In this document: piece after piece, positions 46,464 through 57,500 of the stretch | Numbering within the stretch: the first letter of the stretch is position 1 | Layout: the number at the start of each line of letters is the position of its first letter | NCBI RefSeq assembly: GCF_019175385.1 | Contig: NC_083338.1 | Coordinates: 96,778,062-96,842,061 of the forward strand | Length of the DNA stretch: 64,000 nucleotides | Direction: 5' to 3' | Origin: Lycium barbarum | Lineage: Eukaryota > Streptophyta > Magnoliopsida > Solanales > Solanaceae | The notes under the pieces: model-generated | Told to the model about the DNA's origin: nothing | Database searches by the model: none | What the model saw: the letters and a program-made list of their open reading frames with translations, nothing else | Made by a program: the position numbers and the translations under genes

Positions 46464-49400
46464 TCAAATACCAATTAAAACACCGTTCGCACCCAAACAG
46501 ACAAGGATGAGGAATCTAGGAAAAAGATACTTGTCTCGGTGAAAAGCTGAGGATACTTGCTTTGCATATCCGATTCTGTTCCCCAAGTAGCTTCCTCAAC
46601 AGGGTGATTCTTCCACTTAACTTTCACAGAGGCTATTTCCTTCGATCTCAACTTAAGAACGACTCTATCTAAAATAGCAATCGGCTCTTCCTCATACGTC
46701 AAGTTCTCATCTAGGAAAATTGAATCCCAACGGATTATGTACGAACCATCATCGTGTTACTTCTTAAACATCTAAACGTGAAATACCAGATGAACACCTG
46801 ATAAGCCCGGAGGTAAACCCAACGCATAAGCTATCTCCCCCACACGTTTGAGAATCTCAAATGTCCCAATGAACCTCGGGCTAAGCTTGCCCCTCTTCCC
46901 AAACCTCATCACACCCTTCATGGGTGAGACTTTCAATAAAACTTGCTTTCCTTCCCTAAGCTCAACATCTCGGACCTTTCGGTCCGCATACTCCTTTTGC
47001 CTACTCTGTGCTGCTAAAAGCTTAGCTTGAATTACCTTCACTCTCTCTAAGAACTCTCTAAAAAGGTCCGTACTCCACGGTCGCACCTCAAACGCATCGA
47101 ACCATCCAATAGGGGACCTACACCTCTTCCCATATAGTGCCTCAAATGGAGCCATGTCTATGCTCGAGTGGTAGTTATTATTATATGCGAACTCTGCCAA
47201 TGGCAAGAACTGATCCCAGTGACCACCAAAATCCATCACACACACCCGAAGCATATACTCAAGAACCTGAATAGTCCGCTAGGACTGGCATTCAGTCTGA
47301 GGGTGGAAAGTTGTACTAAGGTCCAACTTAGTACCTAATTCCTCATGCATATGCTTCCAAAATTGAGATGTAAACGTTGTGCCCCTGTCGGACACGATGG
47401 AAATAGGGACCCATGTAGCCTAACAACCTCACGAATGTAGATCTTGGCTAATTTCTCTGCGTCATAAGTTATCCGAACCGGAATAAAGTGAGAAAACTTA
47501 GTCAACCTGTCGACAATAACCCATATAGAATCAAACTTCCCCAACGTCTTCGGAAGACCAACTACGAAATTCATAGGTATTCATTCCCACTTCCACTCAA
47601 GGATGGGCATCCTCTGAAGTGTACTTCCAGGTTTCTGATGTTCATACTTCACCTATTGGCAGTTCAAACACTGAGCAACAAACTCCACTATGTCATGCTT
47701 CATCCTTGCCCACCAGTAATGTTGCCTTAGATCTCGATACATCTTAGTAGCATCAGGATGAATTGAATACCTCGAACTGTGAGCCTCTGCTGGAATAGTC
47801 TTGATCACATCACCCATATGTGGCACGCAAACTCGCCCCTTAATCCATAACACACCTCTTCGTCGATCACGACTTCCTTGGCCTCACCACGCAATACCTT
47901 GTCGCGAATTTTACACAACTTAGCATTCTCAAACTGCTTAGCCTTAATCTGCTCCAGAAACAATGACTGAGCCTCAAAACAAGCCAACACCCTTCCTGTG
48001 TTAGAAATATTCAGCCTCATAAAACTGTTAGCCACAGTCTGAACCTTTTGAGCTAACGGACGCTCTGAAGAGATCAAACGAGCCAGACTTCCCATACTAG
48101 CTGACTTCCTACTCAGTGCGTCGGCCACCACATTTGCTTTACCAAGATGATGTAAAATGGTGATGTCATAATCCTTTAGTAGCTCCATCCATCTCTGTTG
48201 CCTAAAGTTCGGATCCCTCTGGGTGAATACATGTTACAAGCTGCGATGGTCAGTGTACACCTCACAATGGACACTATACAAGTAGTGCCTCCAGATTTTC
48301 AGCGCAAACACCACTATTGCCAATTCTAAGTCATGAGTAGGATAGTTCTTCTCATGTACTTTCAACTATCTAGAAACGTAAGCAATCACCTTCTTTTCTT
48401 GCATCAAAACAGCACCCAAACCAGAGCGTGAAGCATCATAATAAACAAAAAAATTCTTGTCCTCCACAGGCAATGCTAGAATAGGAGTTGTCGTCAACAA
48501 TGTCTTGAGCTTTTGAAAGCTCTCCTCACACTTGTCTGAGTACTAAAAATGTACCTCTTTCTGAGTCCAAAGGGTCAAATGAGAACCAATAGAGACAAAC
48601 CCCTTCACGAACCGATGATTATAGCTAGCTAGATCTACGAAACTGCGGATTTCGGTCACTGATGTAGGCCTAGCCCATTTCCTGCCTGAATTTTCTGCGG
48701 ATCCACCATAATACCCTCCTTCGAAATTACATGTTCCAAGAAGGACACAAAAGATAACCAAAATTCACACTTGCAGAACTTAGCATACAACTTCTTCTCC
48801 TGCAATACCCTAAGAGCAATCTTCAAGTGTTTCTCTTGTTCCTCCTTACTTCTAGAATACATTAGGATATCATCAATGAACACTATCATGAAAGAATATA
48901 AATAGGAATTAAACACATTGTTCATCAAATCATGAACGCAGCTGGGGCATTTGTAAGCCCAAAAGATATAACTAAGAACTCATAGTGGTGATACCCTGAC
49001 CTTCAGTCAATTTTAGAGAACAAAAAAACTCCCTGTAGTTGATCAAACAAATCTTCAATACGAGGGATAGGATACTAGTTTCGGATAGTGACCTTATTCA
49101 TCTGACGATAATCAATACACATGCGCATAGACTCGTCCTTCTTTTTAACAAACAACACGGGAGCACCCTAAAGAGAGGCACTCGGGCGAATAAACCCCTT
49201 ACTCAAGAGATCTTGCAACTGCTCTTTTAATTTCCTTAATTCTGCCGGTGCCATCCTATAGTGTGGAATAGAGATAGGACGAGTCCCAGGGTCTAAATCA
49301 ATCCGGAAGTCAATATCACGGTCAGGTGGCATACCTGGCAAGTCCTTGGGAACAAATCCACAAACTCGCGTACCACTGGAACTGAATCAATAGATGGACT

Positions 49401-49480
49401 ATCTACGCTGGTATCACGGATATGTGCCAAATAAGCTAAACAACCCTTCTCCACTAGCTTCTTAGCGCGATTGAAGGATA
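46464..49480 (-). pseudogene. Element F pol remnant: RT, RNase H, integrase, chromodomain
   Basis: Read right to left. A linker ([17 protein letters not shown], about 49460-49410) is followed by a damaged RT start, a 67-bp deletion near 48990 and the RT palm with VFIDDILMYS (about 48900-48860). RNase H remnants follow (48560-48150, with [15 protein letters not shown]). The integrase zinc domain is at about 47800-47660, and the integrase core with NFVVGLPKTLGKFDSIWVIV (47574 leftwards) and FAYNNNYHSSIDMAPFEALYG (47210 region) comes next. The C-terminal SH3-like part reads [19 protein letters not shown]. The chromodomain (46700-46520) is well preserved: [30 protein letters not shown] and YPQLF. 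Many stops and frameshifts are present. Confidence 0.87.
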
Positions 49481-49484
49481 GTAA
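49468..49484 (-). other. Deletion junction removing gag and protease of element F
   Basis: Sequence that aligns with the protease/RT linker of C (near 33680) passes directly into sequence that aligns with the 5' leader of C (near 35590). The shared word AAGGATA lies at the junction and is present at both places in C. About 1.9 kb was lost relative to C. Confidence 0.8.
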
Positions 49485-49658
49485 GATATCAATTCGAATC
49501 ATTCAGATACCAATTGGAATCAAGTAACACGAAAGAAACAAAAAAAGAAAGATAAGGGAATTTTCCTAGTGTTCAGTAGCCTCTCGAAGATAAGTGCAGT
49601 ACCGATCCTCAAGACTCTACTAGACTTGCCCTTGTACGATGATATAGATGAACCTAAA

Positions 49659-49670
49659 GCTCTGAAACCA
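49659..49670 (-). other. Element F primer-binding site
   Basis: The minus strand reads TGGTTTCAGAGC, one change from the tRNA-Met complement. It lies four bases from the LTR at 49675. Confidence 0.85.
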
Positions 49671-49674
49671 ACTT

Positions 49675-52001
49675 TGTCACGACCCGCCATGGCTGGCACC
49701 CACACTAACTCCTAGTGGGCGAACTAATATGCCTAACCTTCTACTTATTCAAGTCCATTTTTATTAACCAATTCATAACAAGTTAAACACAAGATAAATC
49801 AAAAGTAGTCATGCCATAAAATAATAACGTAATTGCGGAAGTCATAACTGTTACAATCCCAAAATTTGAAAGTCACCATACAAAGACCTAATCCAAAACA
49901 TATCTAAGGAGTTCATACTGTCTAAAACAAATAAACATCAATATATGGAATGGAATAGACATTAGATAAAGAGGATCTTTAGGCGGCCTGGCATGGATAA
50001 AAGGTCACCTCACTGTTAGCAAATGGCCTTAACGCTAAATATGAGGTCTGGTAGCAGTCTCTAGATCATAATCTGCACTCAAAAAAATGCAACAAGGTAG
50101 TATCAGTACAAACACTATGTACCGATAGATATCATAGGCCGACTAAGATTAGTATTATGCATGAATCATAAAATCAATAACATAGACAGACCAGTCAACA
50201 ACACATAATCAAATAGCCCAACAGCAAGTCAATCAATGATATTAACAATCAAGTCACCCAATGATATCAAAAAATAAGTCAACGGAAGCAACAACGAAAA
50301 TAAGTCTACCAACAACATTCTCACTACTCAGTCACTGATTGCTCGTGTACATACATGCTAATTGGTGTCATTGCCCAATAGACATGACCTGCAGGGGACC
50401 CATATTGTCCATGTACCACTCATTTCGGAACGAACCTCGGACAACGAGCTCACAGCTAGGCCATATCCTTACCTCCGGTCAAATGTGCCTTTTCATAGCT
50501 ATACATATTTATTGTCACATTTCTTTCAATAATCGATTTATCACTTGTACCTCAATTTCACCAAGAAGATAATATTAACTTCTCACCACAATTATGATGA
50601 ACCTGTAGGTCACAACATATGGAATAGTAGCACTAGGCGCACATAATCACTCAATCAATAGCATATAGGAATTTTATCACACACATTATGCCTGAAGACT
50701 AGACATGCTTTCTCCTATTAATTTCACAACACATACAATTAACTAATAAAAGTGTAACTCAAGTAGACCATAACCTACCTCAACTGCTAAGCCGGGACTA
50801 TGTGAATCACTCCGCTATATCCTTTCCCTTTCGTAAAGCCTCAAAACATTCAAAGTCTAGCAATTAAGATGCTAAATGAGTAACAAATACTCTGGTCAAC
50901 AATATCAATACAATGAACACCCTTCCACCTTACCCCTTTCTAGTGGGTGAATGATTACTAGGCGTAAATCATCCTAACACTGGCCTTAGCGGTCACAAAC
51001 TGTCAATTGATAAGGTTATTTAATTAAGTTATCTCTTACAAGCAGTTTCAATGGTCAAGCTACCATTTCTATGAAACCTAAGTCTCAATCCACTTAGTTC
51101 ATGTCTCTAATGGTTTAATTCTTGATTAGAAAGTGATAACCCAAGCCTTTAGATGATAATCCCACAACAACAATCATAACCCACTAGCATTAAAAGTCTA
51201 TTAAGTTCTAGGGTTACTATTCTCAATTCACCATTGTAGACCCATTAGAAGGATGATAATCTTTGAGATGAACGCGTAATGAAGGAAGGAATGGTTAAGA
51301 CTTACCTCTCAAGAATATTCTTGCCCTAGCTTAGAATGTCACCCTAGGTGCTCCTTGAAAACTGTTTTGGAGGTTTATGAATAAAGAATTCAGAGCGAAG
51401 TGTTTAAAAATTGGGATTCTGTTCCTGTCGACTGCTGCAGCGGTCAAATTATCGCTGCAGTGGTCCCGCTATAGCTAGCAAGCACCCGCTGTAGCGGATC
51501 TCACTAAAACCTTCCCTTCGCCGTGGCGAGCCTGGTCCCGTTATAGTGCAACCACTACAGCTGTCCAGTGCCCACCATAGCAGACACCCACATTTTCGAC
51601 TGACCGCGGCGGCGAGCGACCATCCACTATAGCAGCCCCGCCGCAGCGGTGCATCCCCCGTCGCAGCGGTACCATTGAGCTAGTGAGATTGCTAATTTCC
51701 ATAGTTTTTCACTCTACCACCCAACATTTCATCCGAGGCCTCACAAACACAAACAAAATATGCACATTAATGTAAAAACACCATACGGACTCACCCGTGG
51801 CCTCAGAATTCTCATCGGAGGTCTAATTTCCTATGTCACCCCCAATGGACTCAATACAACCAAACAAAAATCACAAACAAGCCAATTTTTGAGTTCTTAG
51901 ACTTCTACATTTGAGTTTCTATTAGCTCATTCTACCCTTGGAATGGTTCTATTTGTTAGGGTGATCCTAGATTTTCCATAATGATCGGGAGGGTCGTTAC
52001 A
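49675..52001 (-). mobile_element. Element F 5' LTR
   Basis: 2327 bp, TGTCACGACC to GGGTCGTTACA on the plus strand. A dyad cluster lies at about 51425-51675 (TGCTGCAGCGGTC, TCGCTGCAGTGGTCCCGC, CCGCAGCGGTGC). It gives the empty site for the hAT element. Confidence 0.9.
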
Positions 52002-52006
52002 CCCCT

Positions 52007-52190
52007 ATAAAAAATATACGAGAGTATTGAAGCATTGAAACTGGGGCAAAAGTTTTTGAGGTGGGACCTCAAAATTCCATAGTAAACAACATCACAGCTT
52101 ACGAGAAAGTTCAGAGTTCTTCTATATGCTACACTTGGTCAGAATTTTTGAGGGGTGTCCTAAAAAATTCCCCTAAGGCTGCATTTCGAC
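52007..52190 (+). repeat. Ogre 3' array 1, continuation
   Basis: Two further diverged copies of the 80-bp unit (GAAACTGGGGCAAAAGTTTT and the LRGGTGTCCTAAAAAATTCC-type block). They confirm that F split a single array. Confidence 0.7.
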
Positions 52191-52749
52191 ACCAGACAGG
52201 CTCGCACACCAAAAGGAGAAGCATCGGGACAGCAAGGCCAAGCCAACATGAATTAGTCTCCCAAACTAAGAATTTTTCTCTGAGTGCAGGAACAACGACT
52301 TTCTTGACCATAAATGGGAGAAATTTGTTGAAGAGGAATACCAAACTCTCCAGCAAAAGCAAAGACCCGCAGAGTGTGGTCAAAGATCGCCAAAAGCAAC
52401 GAAAAACGTGGCCTGCCTCTACAACGAGCAGAGGACAGTCGACGGTTTTGAATATGCCATTAACCTTTCTACAAGTTTGTTTTAACTACGGTCACTAGCA
52501 AAGAGGCAACGTATCTACTAATCATTTTTTAAGTACAGGTCATACGAGTATCATAATGGACTTTGGTATGATTCAAAATTCAGAGAGGCATCAAGGTAAT
52601 TTCCATATGTTCTAAGGCGAAGACGTAAGCGATGGCGGCCTAAATCTGCAAAAGGATAGCATTTGGCCACCCATGTCAACGAGTCTCAGAGGAATCATAA
52701 ACCGTGTCGAACATATGATTTTCGGTATCTCAATTTACTTTTATGCGAA
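52191..52749 (+). other. Ogre 3' region between arrays
   Basis: Non-repetitive 3' region of D. It has a frame of 145 codons ending at 52498 without recognisable domains, which I regard as chance or as worn remnants of repeat units. Nothing else is seen. Confidence 0.4.
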
Positions 52750-52940
52750 AATAGATATACTATTTGCTTACACGGAGGTGGGATTTACTATTTGTTTACC
52801 CGGAAGTGGGATTTGCTATTTGTTTACCCAAAAGTGGGATTTCCTATTTGTTTTCCCGGAAGTGGGATTTATTACTTGTTTGCCCGGAAGTGAGATTTTA
52901 CTACTTGTTTACCCGCAAGTGGGACATTTACTTTTTAACG
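52750..52940 (+). repeat. Ogre 3' array 2: 28-bp monomer
   Basis: About six copies of a 28-bp unit (GGAAGTGGGATT, then TRCTATTTGTTTACCC). Because 28 is not a multiple of three, every frame cycles through the same peptide, giving repetitive ORFs that are not genes. Confidence 0.92.
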
Positions 52941-52954
52941 TATTTACTCCTCCA

Positions 52955-53250
52955 CTTAGAAAGGGACGCATATGAGCTCGTCTACCTTAGAAAGGGGTGT
53001 ATATTTTTTTGTCCACCTTAGAAAGGGACATACTCACTCACCTTAGAAAGGGACATCCTTGCTCGTCTACCTTAGAAAAGGATGTATATGTGCTCGTCCT
53101 CCTTAGAAAGGGGCGTATATTTATTTGTCCACCTTAGAAAAGGAGATACTTGCTCGTCCACCTTAGAAAGGAGCGTATATTTGTTTGTCCACCTTAGAAA
53201 GGGACATGCATGTTTGGCCACCTTAGAAAGGGACATACTTGTTCATCCAC
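52955..53250 (+). repeat. Ogre 3' array 3: 29/31-bp monomer
   Basis: Ten units each opening CTTAGAAAGG. Lengths in order are 31, 31, 25, 29, 31, 31, 29, 31, 29, 29 bp, totalling 296 bp. Two sub-types are visible: a long one with GTATATTTDTTTGTCCAC and a short one with ACATACTTGCTCGTCCAC. Confidence 0.92.
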
Positions 53251-53340
53251 CTTAATGTTATGTTCATACTGCATTATCTACTGATAAGGTTTCCTCAGCT
53301 TGTGCGGTTAAACAAGTTAAGGGGATACATTTGCATGCGG

Positions 53341-53506
53341 AGAGGGCCATATTCATACAAACATGCCAAGAGGGCCATATTCATACAAACGGCCAAGAGG
53401 GCCATATTCATACAAACGGCCAAGAGGGCCATTTCATACAAACATGCCCAGAGGGCCATATTCATACAAACACTGCCGTAAGGCCATGCATTCATACAAA
53501 TTATCA
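53341..53506 (+). repeat. Ogre 3' array 4: 27/28-bp monomer
   Basis: Six units of AGAGGGCCATATTCATACAA plus a short variable tail (ACATGCCA or ACGGCCA). The first unit is 28 bp, the next three 27 and the fifth 30. It is unrelated in sequence to array 2 despite the similar period. Confidence 0.92.
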
Positions 53507-53520
53507 AACATAATAAAAGG

Positions 53521-53662
53521 GTCAAAGCAATATAAATCCGATCAGATAACCGCAGTTTTTGCTCCGAAGGTCAAAGCGATGTAAATCTGATCAGACGACT
53601 GCAGTTTTTGCTCCAAAAGGTAAGGCGATGTAAATTCGGTCAGATGGCTGTAGTATTCATCA
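53521..53662 (+). repeat. Ogre 3' array 5: 49-bp monomer
   Basis: Three units opening GTCAAAGCRATRTAAATC and containing GATCAGAYRACYGCAGTTTT. The units are 49 and 50 bp, then a decayed third. Confidence 0.85.
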
Positions 53663-54180
53663 TCAAAATCAATCACAATGTTACTCAACATGTGGGAGCA
53701 GTTTAACAGCTACCAAGAAGAGGAGCAGGCTGACCAGACCAGAACCAGATGCATACAGAGCAAACGTAGAACCTTTTTCTTAGCAGCGAACCGGGGCACA
53801 TTGCAGAACAGAGGAGCAGACTCTTCGGGCGAGAGTTGAGGATCACCTTTTGACCACCACCAAACTACACCCTTGTAGAAGGTATGTAGGTGTTTTTTCC
53901 ATGTCAAAACCACTCTCCAAAAAGGCAAGGGTTGCTATCTTTGAGTTTCGCATTCAGTGCAATCTCTCAACCTACACTGGGGCATCATCAGTCTTTCTTT
54001 CAAATCTAGGTGATGACATACTTAAGTTATACAAAATTATGTCTATGCAAGGACTTAATTATGAGTGTGAAGCGTTCCACATTCATAGGTTAGAAGTTGC
54101 AAGCCTCTTTTCCGTACTCAAAAGATCTGAAGTCATCTATCTCAAACCAAAGGTTACATCTGCATAAGGAATACCCTTCT
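53663..54180 (+). other. Ogre 3' region, unique part
   Basis: Non-coding. A block near 53960 (ACACTGGGGCATCATC) resembles the start of the array 1 unit, suggesting an old common source. No gene is seen. Confidence 0.4.
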
Positions 54181-54420
54181 CTACCGATCGAGTCGAACTA
54201 CATACGGCCTGATTCCTGAGGACGAGAAATGTAGGCAAACTCACTATCAGAGCTCAGCCGTAGTTTAAACTCCCCCAATCTTGTCCCAAGTTTGAATCTC
54301 ATAAATTCGGAACATGGGCAATTTGCAAAAAATCGAGTCGAACTACAAGTGGCCTGAATTCTCATGTAGCCTGAGATATGTAGGAAACCCACTGCCAGGG
54401 TCCGGCCGTAATTTTCAAAT
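54181..54420 (+). repeat. Ogre 3' region: two-copy repeat of about 145 bp
   Basis: ATCGAGTCGAACTACA, GGCCTGA and TGTAGGMAACYCACT recur at 54187 and 54332. The word GATTCCTGAGGACGAGAAATG resembles the GATTCCTGTCATTATGGGAT word downstream of gag (42554). Confidence 0.65.
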
Positions 54421-54520
54421 TCAGATGCTTTTTTCGCTTTAAGAGATAAGTCGAGTTGGTCGAAAAAAAATCGGGTTTGTCAAATTTAGTTGCCCAAGGA
54501 TGGCTCCGCCATCCCTGCAC

Positions 54521-54534
54521 AATGAAGGGGCAGT
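54521..54534 (+). other. Element D polypurine tract
   Basis: AATGAAGGGGCAGT directly before the 3' LTR start (TGTAGACACCC, 54535). It confirms the plus orientation of D. Confidence 0.75.
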
Positions 54535-57500
54535 TGTAGACACCCAATTTTCCCCTCCAAAATTCAAATTAATTGGTCAAGCTTCTTGAGCTTTAAACAA
54601 AGTGAAATACTTATTCAAAAAAATCAAAAATAATTTTTAAAACTGCTTTTGGTGATGTATTTCCATTTTATATGGCAAATTGATCTAATATATATTATGT
54701 ATATTTTACGTATGATTTTAAGTATAAATTAGATCAATTCTATCAAGTTGAAGGTCAATTTTATATATATATATATAAAAAAAAGTGTTTAATTGAGAAC
54801 GTTTTTTTTTTTGCCGATTCTTAGTCTTTTGCGACTTAATCACTACAGTTAGTCCGTTTTGAAAATAAAGGTTTCACTTTGTTAAAGTTAAGATGCTTAT
54901 CTAATTAATTGTATAATTAATTCATCTCAATTTTACTCCAAACCGACTTAATTTCAAGAATATTGGTTTTAATGGGGAAAAAATAAATACATTTTGAGTA
55001 AATTGGTTATGATTGAAATGATTTTGGCTATGGCTCAAAGAAGAAATTGGTTATTATTTAAATTCCAAGGCTAGCCACTTTTAATCTTAAACCTTCCCTC
55101 TTATATCTCTTGTTTCAGACCAATTCCTCAGGCCCAATTTATGCATAACCCGGCCCAGTACTTCATTAATTCCAAGCCTTTGAGTTATTCTTCATTTTCA
55201 TAATACACCAAAGCCAACTACGCACAACCCAAAAAGGTTAACCCTAGCCGTTTGAATAAACCAGGGAGAACATAGTTGGCAAAAGCATTTTTGGAGAAGA
55301 TTCCAAGTGCTTTTAGCAACCACAGCCTTTGCTTCATTGATTTGGGCAAGGAAATTTATTGTTCTTTGTCATCTTTTTCAGCCCGAACGGTAACCTGTAA
55401 TTTCCTTTTACTTTTCTTCAAATCATTCAATTTTTTCGTTTTTTTCTTTTCCGTTAAGATTCAGATTTCAAACAATTCTTGAAAAAAATTCAATTTGAAG
55501 TCCGTGTTGCATTTTTCCGTCATCGCTTGAAAAGCTCAAACACTAGCATTTGGGGTTCTATAAAAAGAACCCCAGTGTCTTCATTCAGAGGAGAGGAGGA
55601 CACACCACCACTCAACTAGAAGACATCTTGAGTCTGAGCTTTGAGATTTGTTTGGTGTTCTTAAGTTCAAACTTTGATATTTTTTTTCGTCATCGAGTCT
55701 GAGCTTCTATTGGCAGGAAGCCAAAATGAACTTCGTCGGTGAAGTTCAAAGGTGATTCTCATCCCTCATCGCCCCCGTCGCTGCTCGGCAAAAAGGTAAT
55801 CTTCATCATTTATTTTTATTTTTAGTTTTGTTCTGATGTAATTTGTAGCCATTCCGTTTGCTTGATGTAGTTTGCAGTATTTTAGTTTCGCTTGTAGTTC
55901 ATAGTTTTGTTGCTGTTAAGATTCAATGTTGAGTAATTTTTCCTTCTCTCTTTTAATTATTTTTCTTAATTCTGGTTTTATTCTGGCTTTATTTCTTATA
56001 CATTCGATGTAGTTTTTTTCAATTGTTGAATTCCTTGTGAGAGATTTGGTATTTATTTAGAATCATTAAGTTCTTTTTTTTAAGGTTTAGATTTTTGGTT
56101 TTCTGTTAAGTTTCAATATATATGCAAGCCTAAATTTTGCTTTCTTTGTTATTTACTTATACCATGGGTTATTTTAATACTTCTCCATAGTAATGTCTAT
56201 ATGTTCTCTTTGAATAAGCATGAAGTAGGATATTATCCTATTGCTCTTAACATTTTACATCTCAGATTACATCCCGAAAAAACTAAATGTGTTTGGGCTA
56301 AAATCATGTCCTTATTCTAGTTTGGTTTACACTCGGAAAATTTTCTTCCTTTGACTGTTAAGACAATGCTAGTTTGACTCCATATAATTTTAACCATGTT
56401 CAATCCTCTTTGTTTTAGCTGACCCTAATGTAGTTGATGTCAAGTTAATTGTATCTTTACTATCTCATTTAGTTATATTATGAAACACCTCTTTGGCTCC
56501 ATGCGATTTGTTCTGTATGTGTAGTTTGTTTAAACTTACTACAACACCATTTATGCATGAAATATGCGATGCTTTAATTAGTTTGAAGCTTATAATGTGT
56601 GGAATTGTTAGCTTCTTCTTTACTTTCCTTTTCGTTTGTTAAAGTTTGTTTTTTGGTCATGCATTCTTTTCTGGAAAACTGAGTCCGAGATAAATGGTCA
56701 CACAACAGGGAAAAGTTAAGTATTGAACTACATTTAGACCTTAACTAATATATCACTCTTAATGTTAGCAAAATATGTTTTCTGACTTATATTTAAATAT
56801 GTTTTAAACAAAGTGGCTCTACTCTCCTTTAGTTTCAGTTTTAGCTAATCACCATTTGAGTTAATAAAGTTTTGAGTCAATCTGCCCTGCTTATTTTGAA
56901 GGAGATTAAGTGTAGCATCATCATTTGAAAGGGAGAAAATATGATTTAAAGTTCAAAGAGTTTAATTGTTCTATGCAATTTCTGATAGTTAAGGTCTTAG
57001 CCCTAGTTTAAGTGATGAAACTTATATAATAAAGGACCAGTAAGATTACCTATGTAAGTCTTTGTTTGTTCAGTGAAGTTTCAATGTCCTCTGTGATTAA
57101 CTTTTTATGTTTGTACGGTCTGCTAGTTGCTTTCTCTTCTTTAATTTTAGTTTCTTTTGGGAACAAGTTCTCGATAATCTTAAGCGTTAAACATGTTGGT
57201 TTAGTTTTGCCTAAGTACATCTGAGGTATAGTTTATTTCAAGTTCAAATGAGCTTTACATTGTCTACTTTCTAGTTTTTCTTTGAACTTAAGCATTGGTT
57301 TGTTTTAGTTCATAAAAGCATGTGAGATCATGATCTAGGTCTTATTTAATATTATATGGCACTAGTTAGTATTGGCTGGGCTTAATAATCAAAATGTTTG
57401 TTCAAAACTCTATCATGTTGTGTGTACCAGTGCTGGGCATTTTCTTTAAGATTCAGTGATACTCTCTTCCATTTTCTTCATTGTTTAGTTTTTTTTTTTA

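Larger units (their letters stand above)
43379..52001 (-). mobile_element. Element F: chromodomain Gypsy lacking gag and protease
   Basis: A minus-strand element in the Ogre array, TSD CCCCT at 43374-43378 and 52002-52006. The right LTR (49675-52001) is 2327 bp. The left LTR (43379-46463) is 3085 bp, and subtracting the 750-bp hAT insertion with its 8-bp duplication gives exactly 2327. The internal region is only 3.2 kb (46464-49674) and holds RT, RNase H, integrase and chromodomain remnants. Gag and protease are deleted. It is closely related to C in sequence, but its LTR pair is at least as diverged (about 10% by eye in sampled stretches). Confidence 0.92.

Noticed and set aside
52061..52498. 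145-codon frame after Ogre array 1
   Set aside because: No recognisable domain; begins inside repeat units and ends without neighbours in frame.
52663..53584. Repetitive ORFs and a possible CRISPR-like array
   Set aside because: Direct tandem repeats without unique spacers, in an Ogre 3' region of a plant genome; every frame repeats because monomers are 27-31 bp.
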